A DNA stretch of 64,000 nucleotides from assembly GCF_042433055.1 (NCBI RefSeq), contig NZ_JBHLWB010000004.1:124001-188000 (forward strand), given 5' to 3'. The translations under genes were made by a program, and so were the position numbers. This DNA is from Gallibacterium trehalosifermentans. Its GTDB lineage: Bacteria > Pseudomonadota > Gammaproteobacteria > Enterobacterales > Pasteurellaceae. Positions 15,058 to 23,416 of the stretch are shown piece by piece; within the stretch, counting starts at the first letter, position 1, and each line of letters opens with the position of its first letter. The notes beneath the pieces were generated by a model. The model saw only the letters and a program-made list of their open reading frames with translations. It ran no database searches and was not told where the DNA came from.

Positions 15058-16911
15058 ATGGCATTATTACAAATTGCAGAACCAGGACAGAGTGCTGCAC
15101 CTCATCAGGCACGATTAGCCGTAGGGATTGATCTTGGTACAACAAACTCTTTAGTTGCAACTGTACGCAGTGGTAAAGCAGATATTTTACTTGATGAACA
15201 AGAACGTGCATTGATTCCATCAGTTGTTTATTATGGCGGAGAACAAACGATCGTTGGTCATGAAGCAAAAGCATTTGCGGCAGCAGATCCACATAATACG
15301 ATTATTTCAGTTAAACGTTTAATGGGACGGAGTTTAACTGATGTACAGCAGCGTTATCCAAATTTGCCTTATCATTTGCAAGCGAGTGAGAATGGCTTGC
15401 CATTATTAGTAACGAAACAGGGTATTCACAGCCCAGTTGAAGTATCTGCCGATATTTTGCGACGTTTACATACCTTAGCAGAACAGCGTTTAGGTGGTGA
15501 AGTAGTTGGTTGTGTCATTACGGTGCCAGCATACTTTGATGATGCTCAACGGCAAGGAACAAAAGATGCGGCTCGTCTGGTGGGGTTGAATGTATTACGT
15601 TTATTAAACGAGCCGACTGCAGCAGCGATTGCTTATGGCTTAGATAGTGGGCAAGAAGGGGTTATTGCCGTTTATGATTTAGGCGGCGGTACCTTTGATA
15701 TTTCTATTTTGCGTTTAAGTAAAGGGGTCTTTGAAGTATTAGCAACAGGTGGCGATACGGCATTAGGTGGTGATGATTTTGACCATTTATTAGCAGATTA
15801 CCTTGCCCAACAAGCGAATTTCACGGCAGAAAACGATCAACAACAACGTCAATTATTAGATTTAGCAACAGCAACCAAATTAGCGTTAACCTCGACAACA
15901 GAAACTACTGTAACTTTAAATGATCAACAAATTGTGGTTGAACGGGCGATATTTAACCAATTAATTCAACCATTAGTGAAGCGGACTTTATTGGCATGCC
16001 GTCGTGCATTGAAAGATGCGGATGTGAGTGTTGATGAAGTGATCGAGACTGTAATGGTGGGAGGTTCAACACGAGTACCATTTGTGAGAGAACAAGTTGC
16101 AGAATTTTTTGCTAAGCAGCCGTTAACGTCAATCGATCCTGATAAAGTGGTTGCATTAGGGGCTGCTATTCAAGCCGATATTCTCGTAGGAAATAAACCA
16201 GATAGTGAAATGTTGTTATTAGATGTGATTCCACTTTCACTAGGTATTGAAACTATGGGGGGATTGGTTGAGAAGATTATTCCACGCAATACCACTATTC
16301 CAGTAGCAAGAGCGCAAGAATTTACTACGTTCAAAGATGGGCAAACTGCAATGTCAGTGCATATCGTGCAAGGTGAACGTGAGTTGGTGCAAGATTGTCG
16401 TTCATTAGCGCGTTTTAGTTTAAAAGGTATTCCACCAATGGTGGCAGGCGCCGCGCATATTCGAGTTACTTATCAAGTAGATGCTGATGGTTTATTGAGT
16501 GTAACGGCAATGGAAAAATCAACAGGAGTACAGTCATCTATTCAAGTAAAACCATCTTACGGATTAACAGATGATGAAATTGCGCAAATGATTAAATCAT
16601 CACACGAAAATGCAAAAGCAGATATGCAGGCACGTGAATTAGCAGAGCAACGTGTAGAAGCGGCGAGAGTGTTGGAAAATGTGTATAGTGCATTAGCTAC
16701 AGATGCTGATTTATTAAATGCTGACGAGTTAGCTGGTGTAAAAGCGGCATTGCAAGCATTAGAAGCAGTATGCCAGCAAGAAGATAGCCAACTGATTGCG
16801 CAAGGAATTAAACAAGTCGATCTGGCAACACGTGAATTTGCTGCGAGAAGAATGGATAATTCAATTAAACACGCATTAGCAGGTCATTCTGTTGAACAAT
16901 TTGAAAAATAG
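15058..16911 (+). CDS. hscA: Iron-sulfur chaperone HscA
   Basis: HscA is the DnaK-type ATPase that releases clusters from IscU. The 617 residues show the Hsp70 signatures GIDLGTTNS (about 24-32), VYDLGGGTFDIS (about 203-214) and VMVGGSTRVPFVREQV (about 336-351), then the substrate-binding domain after about 390. The N-terminal extension MALLQIAEPGQSAAPHQ is typical of HscA and not of DnaK. Length and position between hscB and fdx confirm the call. Confidence 0.97.
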   Translation: MALLQIAEPGQSAAPHQARLAVGIDLGTTNSLVATVRSGKADILLDEQERALIPSVVYYGGEQTIVGHEAKAFAAADPHNTIISVKRLMGRSLTDVQQRYPNLPYHLQASENGLPLLVTKQGIHSPVEVSADILRRLHTLAEQRLGGEVVGCVITVPAYFDDAQRQGTKDAARLVGLNVLRLLNEPTAAAIAYGLDSGQEGVIAVYDLGGGTFDISILRLSKGVFEVLATGGDTALGGDDFDHLLADYLAQQANFTAENDQQQRQLLDLATATKLALTSTTETTVTLNDQQIVVERAIFNQLIQPLVKRTLLACRRALKDADVSVDEVIETVMVGGSTRVPFVREQVAEFFAKQPLTSIDPDKVVALGAAIQADILVGNKPDSEMLLLDVIPLSLGIETMGGLVEKIIPRNTTIPVARAQEFTTFKDGQTAMSVHIVQGERELVQDCRSLARFSLKGIPPMVAGAAHIRVTYQVDADGLLSVTAMEKSTGVQSSIQVKPSYGLTDDEIAQMIKSSHENAKADMQARELAEQRVEAARVLENVYSALATDADLLNADELAGVKAALQALEAVCQQEDSQLIAQGIKQVDLATREFAARRMDNSIKHALAGHSVEQFEK

Positions 16912-16931
16912 AAGAATAAAAGGAAATAAAA

Positions 16932-17270
16932 ATGCCAAAAATTGTTTTTTTACCCAATGAAGAACATTGTCCAGAAGGTATGGTTGTTGACGCAAATGTA
17001 GGGGAAACTATTTTAGATGCTGCATTACGTTCAGGTATTGAAATTGATCATGCCTGTGAAAAATCTTGTGCTTGCACGACTTGCCATGTAATTGTGCGTG
17101 AGGGGTTTGATTCATTGAATGACAGTTCTGATCTTGAAGATGATATGTTGGATAAAGCATGGGGCTTAGAAGTAGATAGCCGTTTAAGTTGTCAGGCGGT
17201 AGTCAGCGATGAAGATTTGGTAGTGGAGATTCCACGCTATACGATTAATCACGCCAAAGAGGAGCATTAA
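16932..17270 (+). CDS. fdx: Isc-type [2Fe-2S] ferredoxin
   Basis: Fdx is the adrenodoxin-type ferredoxin that supplies electrons for cluster assembly on IscU. The 112 residues contain the four cluster cysteines in CEKSCACTTCHV (about 42-53) and RLSCQAV (Cys about 88). The C-terminal VVEIPRYTINHAKE is characteristic of Isc ferredoxins. It is preceded by AAAAGGA and followed by iscX after 3 bp. Confidence 0.96.
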   Translation: MPKIVFLPNEEHCPEGMVVDANVGETILDAALRSGIEIDHACEKSCACTTCHVIVREGFDSLNDSSDLEDDMLDKAWGLEVDSRLSCQAVVSDEDLVVEIPRYTINHAKEEH

Positions 17271-17273
17271 TTG

Positions 17274-17468
17274 ATGAAATGGCAAGATGCTCAACAAATT
17301 GCAGAAGCGTTATATGATCGTTTTCCAGACTTAGATCCAAAAACGGTTCGCTTTACCGATATGCATCGTTGGATTTGTGAAATTGAAGAGTTTGCTGATG
17401 ATCCAGAAAAATCAAATGAACGGATTTTAGAAGCCATTCTGTTGTGTTGGCTAGATGAGTTCGAATAA
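17274..17468 (+). CDS. iscX: Fe-S assembly protein IscX
   Basis: IscX is a small acidic protein that binds IscS and iron and modulates cluster assembly. The ATG at 17274 gives 64 residues; a TTG three bases upstream also keeps frame but is not needed. The conserved block DLDPKTVRFTDMHRWICEIE (about 22-41) and the ending ILEAILLCWLDEFE match the family closely. It is the last isc gene and is followed by a strong terminator. Confidence 0.95.
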   Translation: MKWQDAQQIAEALYDRFPDLDPKTVRFTDMHRWICEIEEFADDPEKSNERILEAILLCWLDEFE

Positions 17469-17485
17469 ATTGAAGTTATTGTGAA

Positions 17486-17518
17486 GGGGGAATATGCGCT
17501 GATATTCCCCTTTTTTAT
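17486..17518 (+). terminator. Terminator of the isc operon
   Basis: GGGGAATAT (17487-17495) pairs with ATATTCCCC (17502-17510), followed by TTTTTT. It lies 18 bp after iscX, with dppF converging. Confidence 0.9.
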
Positions 17519-17541
17519 TTACAATGGCTGATAATTAGGGA

Positions 17542-18543
17542 TTAATCTACCATAAAGCAGGCAATTTTTACGCCATTAGGGTAGGTTTTGAGCTCAGGTT
17601 GTTGTTCGCGACATTTATCTGTGGCAAATTGGCAACGAGCGTTAAATGCACAACCTTTTGGCGGATTTAATGGGCTTGGTAATTCCCCTGAAAGTTTAAT
17701 CCGTTCACGTCTTAGTTCAGGTGAAAGTCTTGGCGTTGCTGAAAGCAAGGCTTTAGTATAAGGGTGGCGAGGATTCCCAAAGATCTGTTCGGTTGTTCCT
17801 TGCTCTACACAGCGTCCTAAATACATCACCATGACTTCATCAGCAATATGCTCAACTACGGATAGATCATGGGAGATAAAAATATAAGAGAGACCAAGAT
17901 TTTCTTGTAACTCCATCATCAGATTTAAGACTTGTGCGCGAACAGATACATCTAATGCAGAAACAGGTTCATCTGCAATTACAATATCAGGATTTAACAT
18001 TAAACCACGAGCAATAGCAATCCGTTGGCGTTGTCCACCAGAAAACATATGCGGATAACGATCATAAAACTCAGGGCGTAGCCCAACTTTCTCCATAATC
18101 GCTAATACCGCCGCTTTACGTTCTTCTTTGTTTAGTGAGGTATTAATTTTTAAAGGTTCTTCCAAAATAGTACCAATCTTTTTGCGTGGATTAAGCGACG
18201 CATAAGGATTTTGGAAGACAATTTGAATCTTTTGACGGCGAAGTTTAACTGTTTCGTTATCTTTAATTAAGAAATTTTTCCCTTGATAATAAAGTTCTCC
18301 CTCTGTTGGCGATTCAATCATGGTGAGCAAACGCCCTAAAGTTGATTTACCACAACCAGATTCCCCTACAACAGCTAAGGTTTTGCCTCGTTCTAATTTA
18401 AATGAAACGCCATCTAATGCTTTTACATATTGAACAGGGGAAAATATCCCTTTTTTTACAGGATAATATTTTTTGAGATCGATCGCTGCTAACAATGGCG
18501 CATCAGTCGGTGATTGCGTTGAAATTACTGCTTCTTCAGACAT
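17542..18543 (-). CDS. dppF: Dipeptide ABC transporter ATP-binding protein DppF
   Basis: DppF is one of two ATPases powering dipeptide import. It has Walker A GESGCGKST, the signature FSGGQRQRIAIARGL, Walker B IVIADEP and the oligopeptide-type C-terminal extension with LPSPLNPPKGCAFNARC, whose cysteines form the Fe-S-like or zinc site seen in this family. I prefer the ATG at 18543, which gives MSEEAVISTQS and 333 residues and overlaps the end of dppD by 8 bp; an upstream ATG at 18564 would overlap by 29 bp. It is last in dppABCDF and converges on the isc terminator. Confidence 0.93.
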   Translation of the reverse strand: MSEEAVISTQSPTDAPLLAAIDLKKYYPVKKGIFSPVQYVKALDGVSFKLERGKTLAVVGESGCGKSTLGRLLTMIESPTEGELYYQGKNFLIKDNETVKLRRQKIQIVFQNPYASLNPRKKIGTILEEPLKINTSLNKEERKAAVLAIMEKVGLRPEFYDRYPHMFSGGQRQRIAIARGLMLNPDIVIADEPVSALDVSVRAQVLNLMMELQENLGLSYIFISHDLSVVEHIADEVMVMYLGRCVEQGTTEQIFGNPRHPYTKALLSATPRLSPELRRERIKLSGELPSPLNPPKGCAFNARCQFATDKCREQQPELKTYPNGVKIACFMVD

Positions 18544-19519
18544 GTTGAGGATTTCCTTCTGCATTTAATGGCATATGACATTTAACTTGACGATTGCCAA
18601 TGCGGTGTAAAACGGGTTCGGTTTGACGGCACTCGTCAGTGGCATATGGACAACGAGGATTGAGTAAACAACCTTGAGGACGGTCATATTTACCTGGAAC
18701 AACACCAGGTAGTGATTCTAAACGTGATTTACCGACAGCAAATTCTGGTAGTGAACGTAATAAGGCTTGTGTATAAGGGTGTTTTGGTTCACGGAAAATA
18801 TCTGTAGCTAACCCCTCTTCTACCACTTGTCCTGCATACATGACAATAATTCTATGCGCTGATTCAGCGACTAACGCGAGATCGTGCGTGATCAGAATTA
18901 ATGCCATATTTTCTTTTTGTTGTAATTCTAATAGTAAATCAATAATTTGTGCTTGAATGGTTACATCTAATGCCGTGGTTGGTTCGTCTGCAATGAGCAG
19001 TTTTGGCTGACAAGCGATTGCCATGGCAATCATTACTCGTTGGCTCATTCCCCCTGAAAGTTGGTGGGGGAAAACATCTAAACGAGATTCAGGAGCAGGG
19101 ATTCCTACCATGCGTAATAATTCAATAGTACGTTCACGGCGAGCTTTTTTACTACCACCTTGATGAACTTTTAATGCTTCCATAATTTGATAACCAACGG
19201 TATAACAAGGATTCAAACTTGTCATTGGATCTTGGAAGATCATTGAAACATCAGCACCGACTAATTTTTGTTTTTGTTTTTCATTGAGCGTTAACAGATC
19301 TTGCCCATCGAATTGTAGATTGTCGGCAGAAACACGCCCTGGAAAATCAATTAATCCCATAATAGCGAGAGAGCTCACTGATTTACCTGAACCTGATTCT
19401 CCTACAATCCCTAATACTTCACCTTGTTCAATGTGGTAACTAACTCGATCAACCGCTTTAAACGGTTTGTCTTCTTCTCCAAAATGAACAGAAAGGTTGT
19501 TTACAGTTAAAAGTGCCAT
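18536..19519 (-). CDS. dppD: Dipeptide ABC transporter ATP-binding protein DppD
   Basis: DppD is the second ATPase of the dipeptide importer. The 327 residues carry Walker A GESGSGKSV (about 40-48), the signature LSGGMSQRVMIAMAI, Walker B LLIADEPTTALD and the C-terminal CLLNPRCPYATDECR motif typical of Dpp/Opp ATPases. It overlaps dppF by 8 bp (ATGTCTGA) and starts 9 bp after dppC, so translation is probably coupled. It forms a heterodimer with DppF on the DppBC channel. Confidence 0.95.
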   Translation of the reverse strand: MALLTVNNLSVHFGEEDKPFKAVDRVSYHIEQGEVLGIVGESGSGKSVSSLAIMGLIDFPGRVSADNLQFDGQDLLTLNEKQKQKLVGADVSMIFQDPMTSLNPCYTVGYQIMEALKVHQGGSKKARRERTIELLRMVGIPAPESRLDVFPHQLSGGMSQRVMIAMAIACQPKLLIADEPTTALDVTIQAQIIDLLLELQQKENMALILITHDLALVAESAHRIIVMYAGQVVEEGLATDIFREPKHPYTQALLRSLPEFAVGKSRLESLPGVVPGKYDRPQGCLLNPRCPYATDECRQTEPVLHRIGNRQVKCHMPLNAEGNPQHV

Positions 19520-19528
19520 TATTGCTCC

Positions 19529-20425
19529 TTATTGTTTTAATTTTGGATCAAGAGCATCGCGCAAACCATCACCCATTAGGTTAAAGGCAAGCACTGTAAA
19601 TAAAATTGCTAACCCAGGGAAGGTAACCACCCACCATGCACGTTGTACGAATTGTAAAGCCTCTGCGAGCATAGCACCCCATTCTGGTGTTGGCGGTTGA
19701 GCGCCAATACCTAAGAAACCGAGAGCCGCCATATCTAAGATTGCGTTAGAAAACCCCATTGAGGTTTGTACAATTAATGGTGCTAAACAGTTTGGTAAAA
19801 TGGTAATGAACATTAAACGTAGAATACCCGCTCCTGCAACACGTGAAGAGGTAACATAATCACGATTAATTTCGTTTAATACAGAAGCACGAGTTAAACG
19901 GACATAGCTTGGTAGTGATACAAATGCGATAGCAAAGGAAGCATTTAATAATGATGGTCCTAGGATTGCTACAATCGCGATTGCCAATAGTAAACTAGGT
20001 AATGCCAACATAATATCAATGATACGCATAATGATAATATCAATTAAGCCACCAAAATATCCAGCAATTAAGCCTAGAGTGATCCCGAAAATAAAGGAGA
20101 GAGAAACTACTAATAAGCCAATAAATAAAGAAAGACGTGCACCATAAATTAAACGTGAAAGAATATCTCGTCCAACATCATCGGTACCAAGAATATGATT
20201 CCATGTTCCTCCGTCAACCCAAGCAGGTGGTAATAAGAAAGCATCTCTGACTTGAGCGATAGGATCGTGTGGCGCAATAATATCAGCAAATACACTGATG
20301 AGAAAAATAATAACAATATAACTTAAACCAACCACAGCACCTTTATTACGGCTAAAATTAAACCAAAATTCTTGTAGTGGTGTGCGTGGTGCTGGTGCAG
20401 AAACTGAAATAGTGGGATTTGACAT
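19529..20425 (-). CDS. dppC: Dipeptide ABC transporter permease DppC
   Basis: DppC is one of the two inner-membrane permease subunits. The 298 residues have an N-terminal membrane segment near 30-50 and the family block HDPIAQVRDAFLLPP. Then comes HILGTDDVGRDILSRLIYGARLSL (about 78-101) and an EAA loop (RVAGAGILRLMFITILPN). Five or six transmembrane segments follow. It is 10 bp downstream of dppB. An imperfect substrate assignment (dipeptide rather than oligopeptide) is possible, but the neighbouring DppA fits dipeptide. Confidence 0.94.
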   Translation of the reverse strand: MSNPTISVSAPAPRTPLQEFWFNFSRNKGAVVGLSYIVIIFLISVFADIIAPHDPIAQVRDAFLLPPAWVDGGTWNHILGTDDVGRDILSRLIYGARLSLFIGLLVVSLSFIFGITLGLIAGYFGGLIDIIIMRIIDIMLALPSLLLAIAIVAILGPSLLNASFAIAFVSLPSYVRLTRASVLNEINRDYVTSSRVAGAGILRLMFITILPNCLAPLIVQTSMGFSNAILDMAALGFLGIGAQPPTPEWGAMLAEALQFVQRAWWVVTFPGLAILFTVLAFNLMGDGLRDALDPKLKQ

Positions 20426-20435
20426 ATTTTAATCC

Positions 20436-21446
20436 TTATTTACGGTATCTAATACGAGGATTGACCACACCATATAAGAGATCAACCAATAAATTTATCA
20501 CAATAATAATCGTTGCAATGATAAGTACAGCACTTTGGACAACAGGATAATCACGCGCACGAATTGCTTCTATCACCCATTTACCAATACCTGGCCATGA
20601 AAATATTGTTTCGGTTAAAATTGCACCAGATAATAATTGACCAATAATTAATCCAATTACGGTAACAACGGGAATTAACGCATTACGTAACGCATGAATG
20701 ACGATAACTCGCATTGATGATAAACCTTTCGCTCGTGCGGTACGAATATAATCTTCGCCCAACACTTCTAACATTGAGGAGCGAGTCATTCTTGAAATGA
20801 CTGCTAACGGAATAGTTCCTAAAACAATCGAAGGTAAAATGAGATGCATAACAGCGGATTTAAATGCGCCAGGTTCCCCAGAAAGCCAACTATCAATTAG
20901 CATAAAACCAGTAACGGAATCCACCCAATACTCTGCATCAATTCTGCCAGAAACAGGCGTGAGGTTCCATTGTACAGAAACCAATAACATTAATAATAAT
21001 CCCCACCAGAAAATGGGCATAGAATACCCTGTTAGCGAGATTGCCATCACCGAATGATCAAATATTGAACCGCGTTTGATAGCAGCCAAAATGCCGATAG
21101 GAATGCCAATGAGAATTGCAAAAAGAATAGCAAAAACGGCTAATTCAATCGTTGCGGGAAAAAGAGATAAAAACTCCTCTAATACAGGCACATTATTTTT
21201 AAAAGAGGTGCCAAAATCACCCTGAGCAATGCCTTTTAAATAATTAATATATTGCTCTGGCAAAGATTTATCCAAACCTAATTGTTGCATCATTTGCTGA
21301 TGGACTTCAGGGCTTAACCCACGTTCGCCCATGCGAATTTCAATAGGATCGCCCGGAATAAGATGAATTAGGGCAAAAGTTAAAAGGGTAATGCCGATAA
21401 AGGTTGGAATCACCATGGCAATCCGTTTAAAAATAAATTGAAACAT
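20436..21446 (-). CDS. dppB: Dipeptide ABC transporter permease DppB
   Basis: DppB is the first permease subunit of the dipeptide importer. The 336-residue protein starts MFQFIFKRIAMVIPTFIGIT with a first transmembrane segment. It then has the typical LIPGDPIEIRMGERGLSPE periplasmic block (about 29-47) and GLSSMRVIVIHALRNALIPV, the EAA coupling loop, near 241-260. It lies 104 bp downstream of dppA, separated by a strong hairpin, as is common when the binding protein is made in excess. Confidence 0.95.
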   Translation of the reverse strand: MFQFIFKRIAMVIPTFIGITLLTFALIHLIPGDPIEIRMGERGLSPEVHQQMMQQLGLDKSLPEQYINYLKGIAQGDFGTSFKNNVPVLEEFLSLFPATIELAVFAILFAILIGIPIGILAAIKRGSIFDHSVMAISLTGYSMPIFWWGLLLMLLVSVQWNLTPVSGRIDAEYWVDSVTGFMLIDSWLSGEPGAFKSAVMHLILPSIVLGTIPLAVISRMTRSSMLEVLGEDYIRTARAKGLSSMRVIVIHALRNALIPVVTVIGLIIGQLLSGAILTETIFSWPGIGKWVIEAIRARDYPVVQSAVLIIATIIIVINLLVDLLYGVVNPRIRYRK

Positions 21447-21479
21447 AAATTTGTTTGCTCGCTCGCTAATTATTAACCT

Positions 21480-21506
21480 ATTCTTGCCATAAAATATGGC
21501 AAGAAT
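21480..21506 (-). promoter_or_regulatory. Perfect hairpin between dppA and dppB
   Basis: ATTCTTGCCAT (21480-21490) pairs perfectly with ATGGCAAGAAT (21496-21506) around a 5-nt loop. On the coding (minus) strand no T-run follows. It therefore looks like an mRNA-stabilising 3' hairpin protecting dppA rather than a terminator. Confidence 0.65.
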
Positions 21507-21550
21507 ATTTATTTATAGTTATCAGGAAGTGCGTAATATAGCTATTGAAG

Positions 21551-23146
21551 TTACTCTAAGTCAACGCCATAAAATGAATGAAGTCCAAATGGACTAATGA
21601 CATAGTTTTTGAGTTCTTTACGAACAGGTTCGTACATTGTTGAGTGTGCAATCGTAATCCAAGGTGCTTGTTCTTTGAAAATAACTTGTGCTTGTTTATA
21701 AAGCTCAACGCGTTTTGTGTGATCGTTTGATTGAACCGCTTCGCGGATTAACTCATCAAATGGTGCATAGCAGAATTTTGCATAGTTTGAGCCTTGCTCT
21801 TTCGATGCACAACTGAGTAATGTACCAAAGAAGTTATCTGGATCACCGTTATCACCAGTCCACCCCATCATACCCGTAGGATCTTCGCCTTTTCTCATAC
21901 GTTGTAAATATTCACCCCATTCATAACTGACGATTTTGACGTCAACTCCGACTTTCTTCCAGTCGGATTGAATCATTTCTGCCATACGACGGGCATTTGG
22001 ATTATATGGACGAGAAACTGGCATTGCCCAAAGCTCAGTGCTAAATCCTTTTTCAAACCCTGCTTCTTTTAATAATGCTTTTGCTTTTTCAGGGTTGTAA
22101 TCGTAATCTTTAATATCATCATTATAAGACCACATTGTTGGTGGAATTGGGTTTTTCGCGACTTGACCACTACCTTGATACACGGCATCAATAATTGCTT
22201 CTTTATTGACAGCATAACTTAATGCTTGGCGAACTTTTACATTATCAAATGGTGCTTTGGTAACATTAAAATTAAGATAACCAATATTCAATCCTGCTTT
22301 TTCATGCACAAAAAGATTAGGATCTTTTTTCATTTCTGCAATATCTGCTGGATTTGGATAAGGCATTACTTGGCATTCCCCTTTCTTTAACTTCGCATAA
22401 CGAACAGAGGCATCTGGGGTAATGGCAAAAACTAAACGATCAATTTTTGCACGACCTTCCCAATAATTATCGAAAGCTTTATAACGAATTAATGAATCTT
22501 TTTGGTAAGAAACTAATTCAAATGGACCAGTGCCGACAGGGTTGGTATCCACACTTTCAGGTTTGCCGAGCGCTAACATTTTGTCTGCATATTCTTTTGA
22601 GAAAATAGACGCAAAATCCATCGCCAGATTTGCTAAAAATGGAGAGTTTGGGGCTTTTAACGTAAAGCGAACAGTATAATCATCAATTTTTTCTATTTTA
22701 TCAATGATATTCCCCATATCCATTCCGACGAAATACTCATAAGAACCACCAGATACTTTATGATAAGGATTGTTAGGATCTAATTGGCGATTAAAAGAAA
22801 AAAGCACGTCGTCAGCGTTAAATTCACGTGTTGGTTTAAATAACTTATTTGATTGGAATTTCACGCCTTTACGTAAGTGAAACGTATAAACTTTACCATC
22901 TTCGGAAATATCCCAGTTTTCTGCTAGTGATGGTATAACATCTGTTTTGCCTCGCGCAAAAGTGGTTAAACGGTTATAAATAGCTTGACCGCTTGCATCA
23001 ATAGAAGAACCATCAGTTACGAGTTGTGGATTGAATGATGATGGTGAGGCTTCAGAACAGTACACTAACGTTTTTGGTGCAGCAAAAGCAGAGGTTGATA
23101 CAGCTAATGCTAAAGTTGTTAATGAGAGTTTAGTGAGTTTTTTCAT
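21551..23146 (-). CDS. dppA: Periplasmic dipeptide-binding protein
   Basis: DppA binds dipeptides in the periplasm and delivers them to DppBCDF; in E. coli it also binds heme and acts in chemotaxis. The 531-residue protein has a signal peptide MKKLTKLSLTTLALAVSTSAFA with cleavage near residue 22. It is an SBP family 5 protein: YNRLTTF, NADDVLFSFNR and the C-terminal MMGWTGDNGDPDNFFGTLLSC block match enteric DppA. A related Haemophilus heme-binding lipoprotein (HbpA) is excluded because there is no lipobox. It is first in dppABCDF and divergent from putA. Confidence 0.93.
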   Translation of the reverse strand: MKKLTKLSLTTLALAVSTSAFAAPKTLVYCSEASPSSFNPQLVTDGSSIDASGQAIYNRLTTFARGKTDVIPSLAENWDISEDGKVYTFHLRKGVKFQSNKLFKPTREFNADDVLFSFNRQLDPNNPYHKVSGGSYEYFVGMDMGNIIDKIEKIDDYTVRFTLKAPNSPFLANLAMDFASIFSKEYADKMLALGKPESVDTNPVGTGPFELVSYQKDSLIRYKAFDNYWEGRAKIDRLVFAITPDASVRYAKLKKGECQVMPYPNPADIAEMKKDPNLFVHEKAGLNIGYLNFNVTKAPFDNVKVRQALSYAVNKEAIIDAVYQGSGQVAKNPIPPTMWSYNDDIKDYDYNPEKAKALLKEAGFEKGFSTELWAMPVSRPYNPNARRMAEMIQSDWKKVGVDVKIVSYEWGEYLQRMRKGEDPTGMMGWTGDNGDPDNFFGTLLSCASKEQGSNYAKFCYAPFDELIREAVQSNDHTKRVELYKQAQVIFKEQAPWITIAHSTMYEPVRKELKNYVISPFGLHSFYGVDLE

Positions 23147-23416
23147 GTTTTCTCCAGTTTTGTTGTGTTTTGCAATAATTATTATATGAAATAAGGTATC
23201 AAACTTTCTTATTAATAACTTGGTTTGTCAAGATGTAAGACTCTTTTTATCTTGAGTATGCGCATTACCTTTATAATAAGTTGTTTTTATGTAATGAATG
23301 TATTAAATATTTGTTTGAATTGAATCACAAATTTAACAAATTAAGGTTTATTATTTTAACCAATCTTTTACACTGAAAGCATTTATTGCTCAAGCGTTCT
23401 GGAAGGATAATTTAAA
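23147..23416. promoter_or_regulatory. Divergent dppA/putA regulatory region
   Basis: 270 bp of AT-rich sequence with no gene. A CRP-like site TTTGA-ATTGAA-TCACA lies at 23314-23329, nearer to putA. GGAAGGA at 23400-23406 is the putA ribosome site. No clear PutA-type or PutR operator was recognised. Confidence 0.4.
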
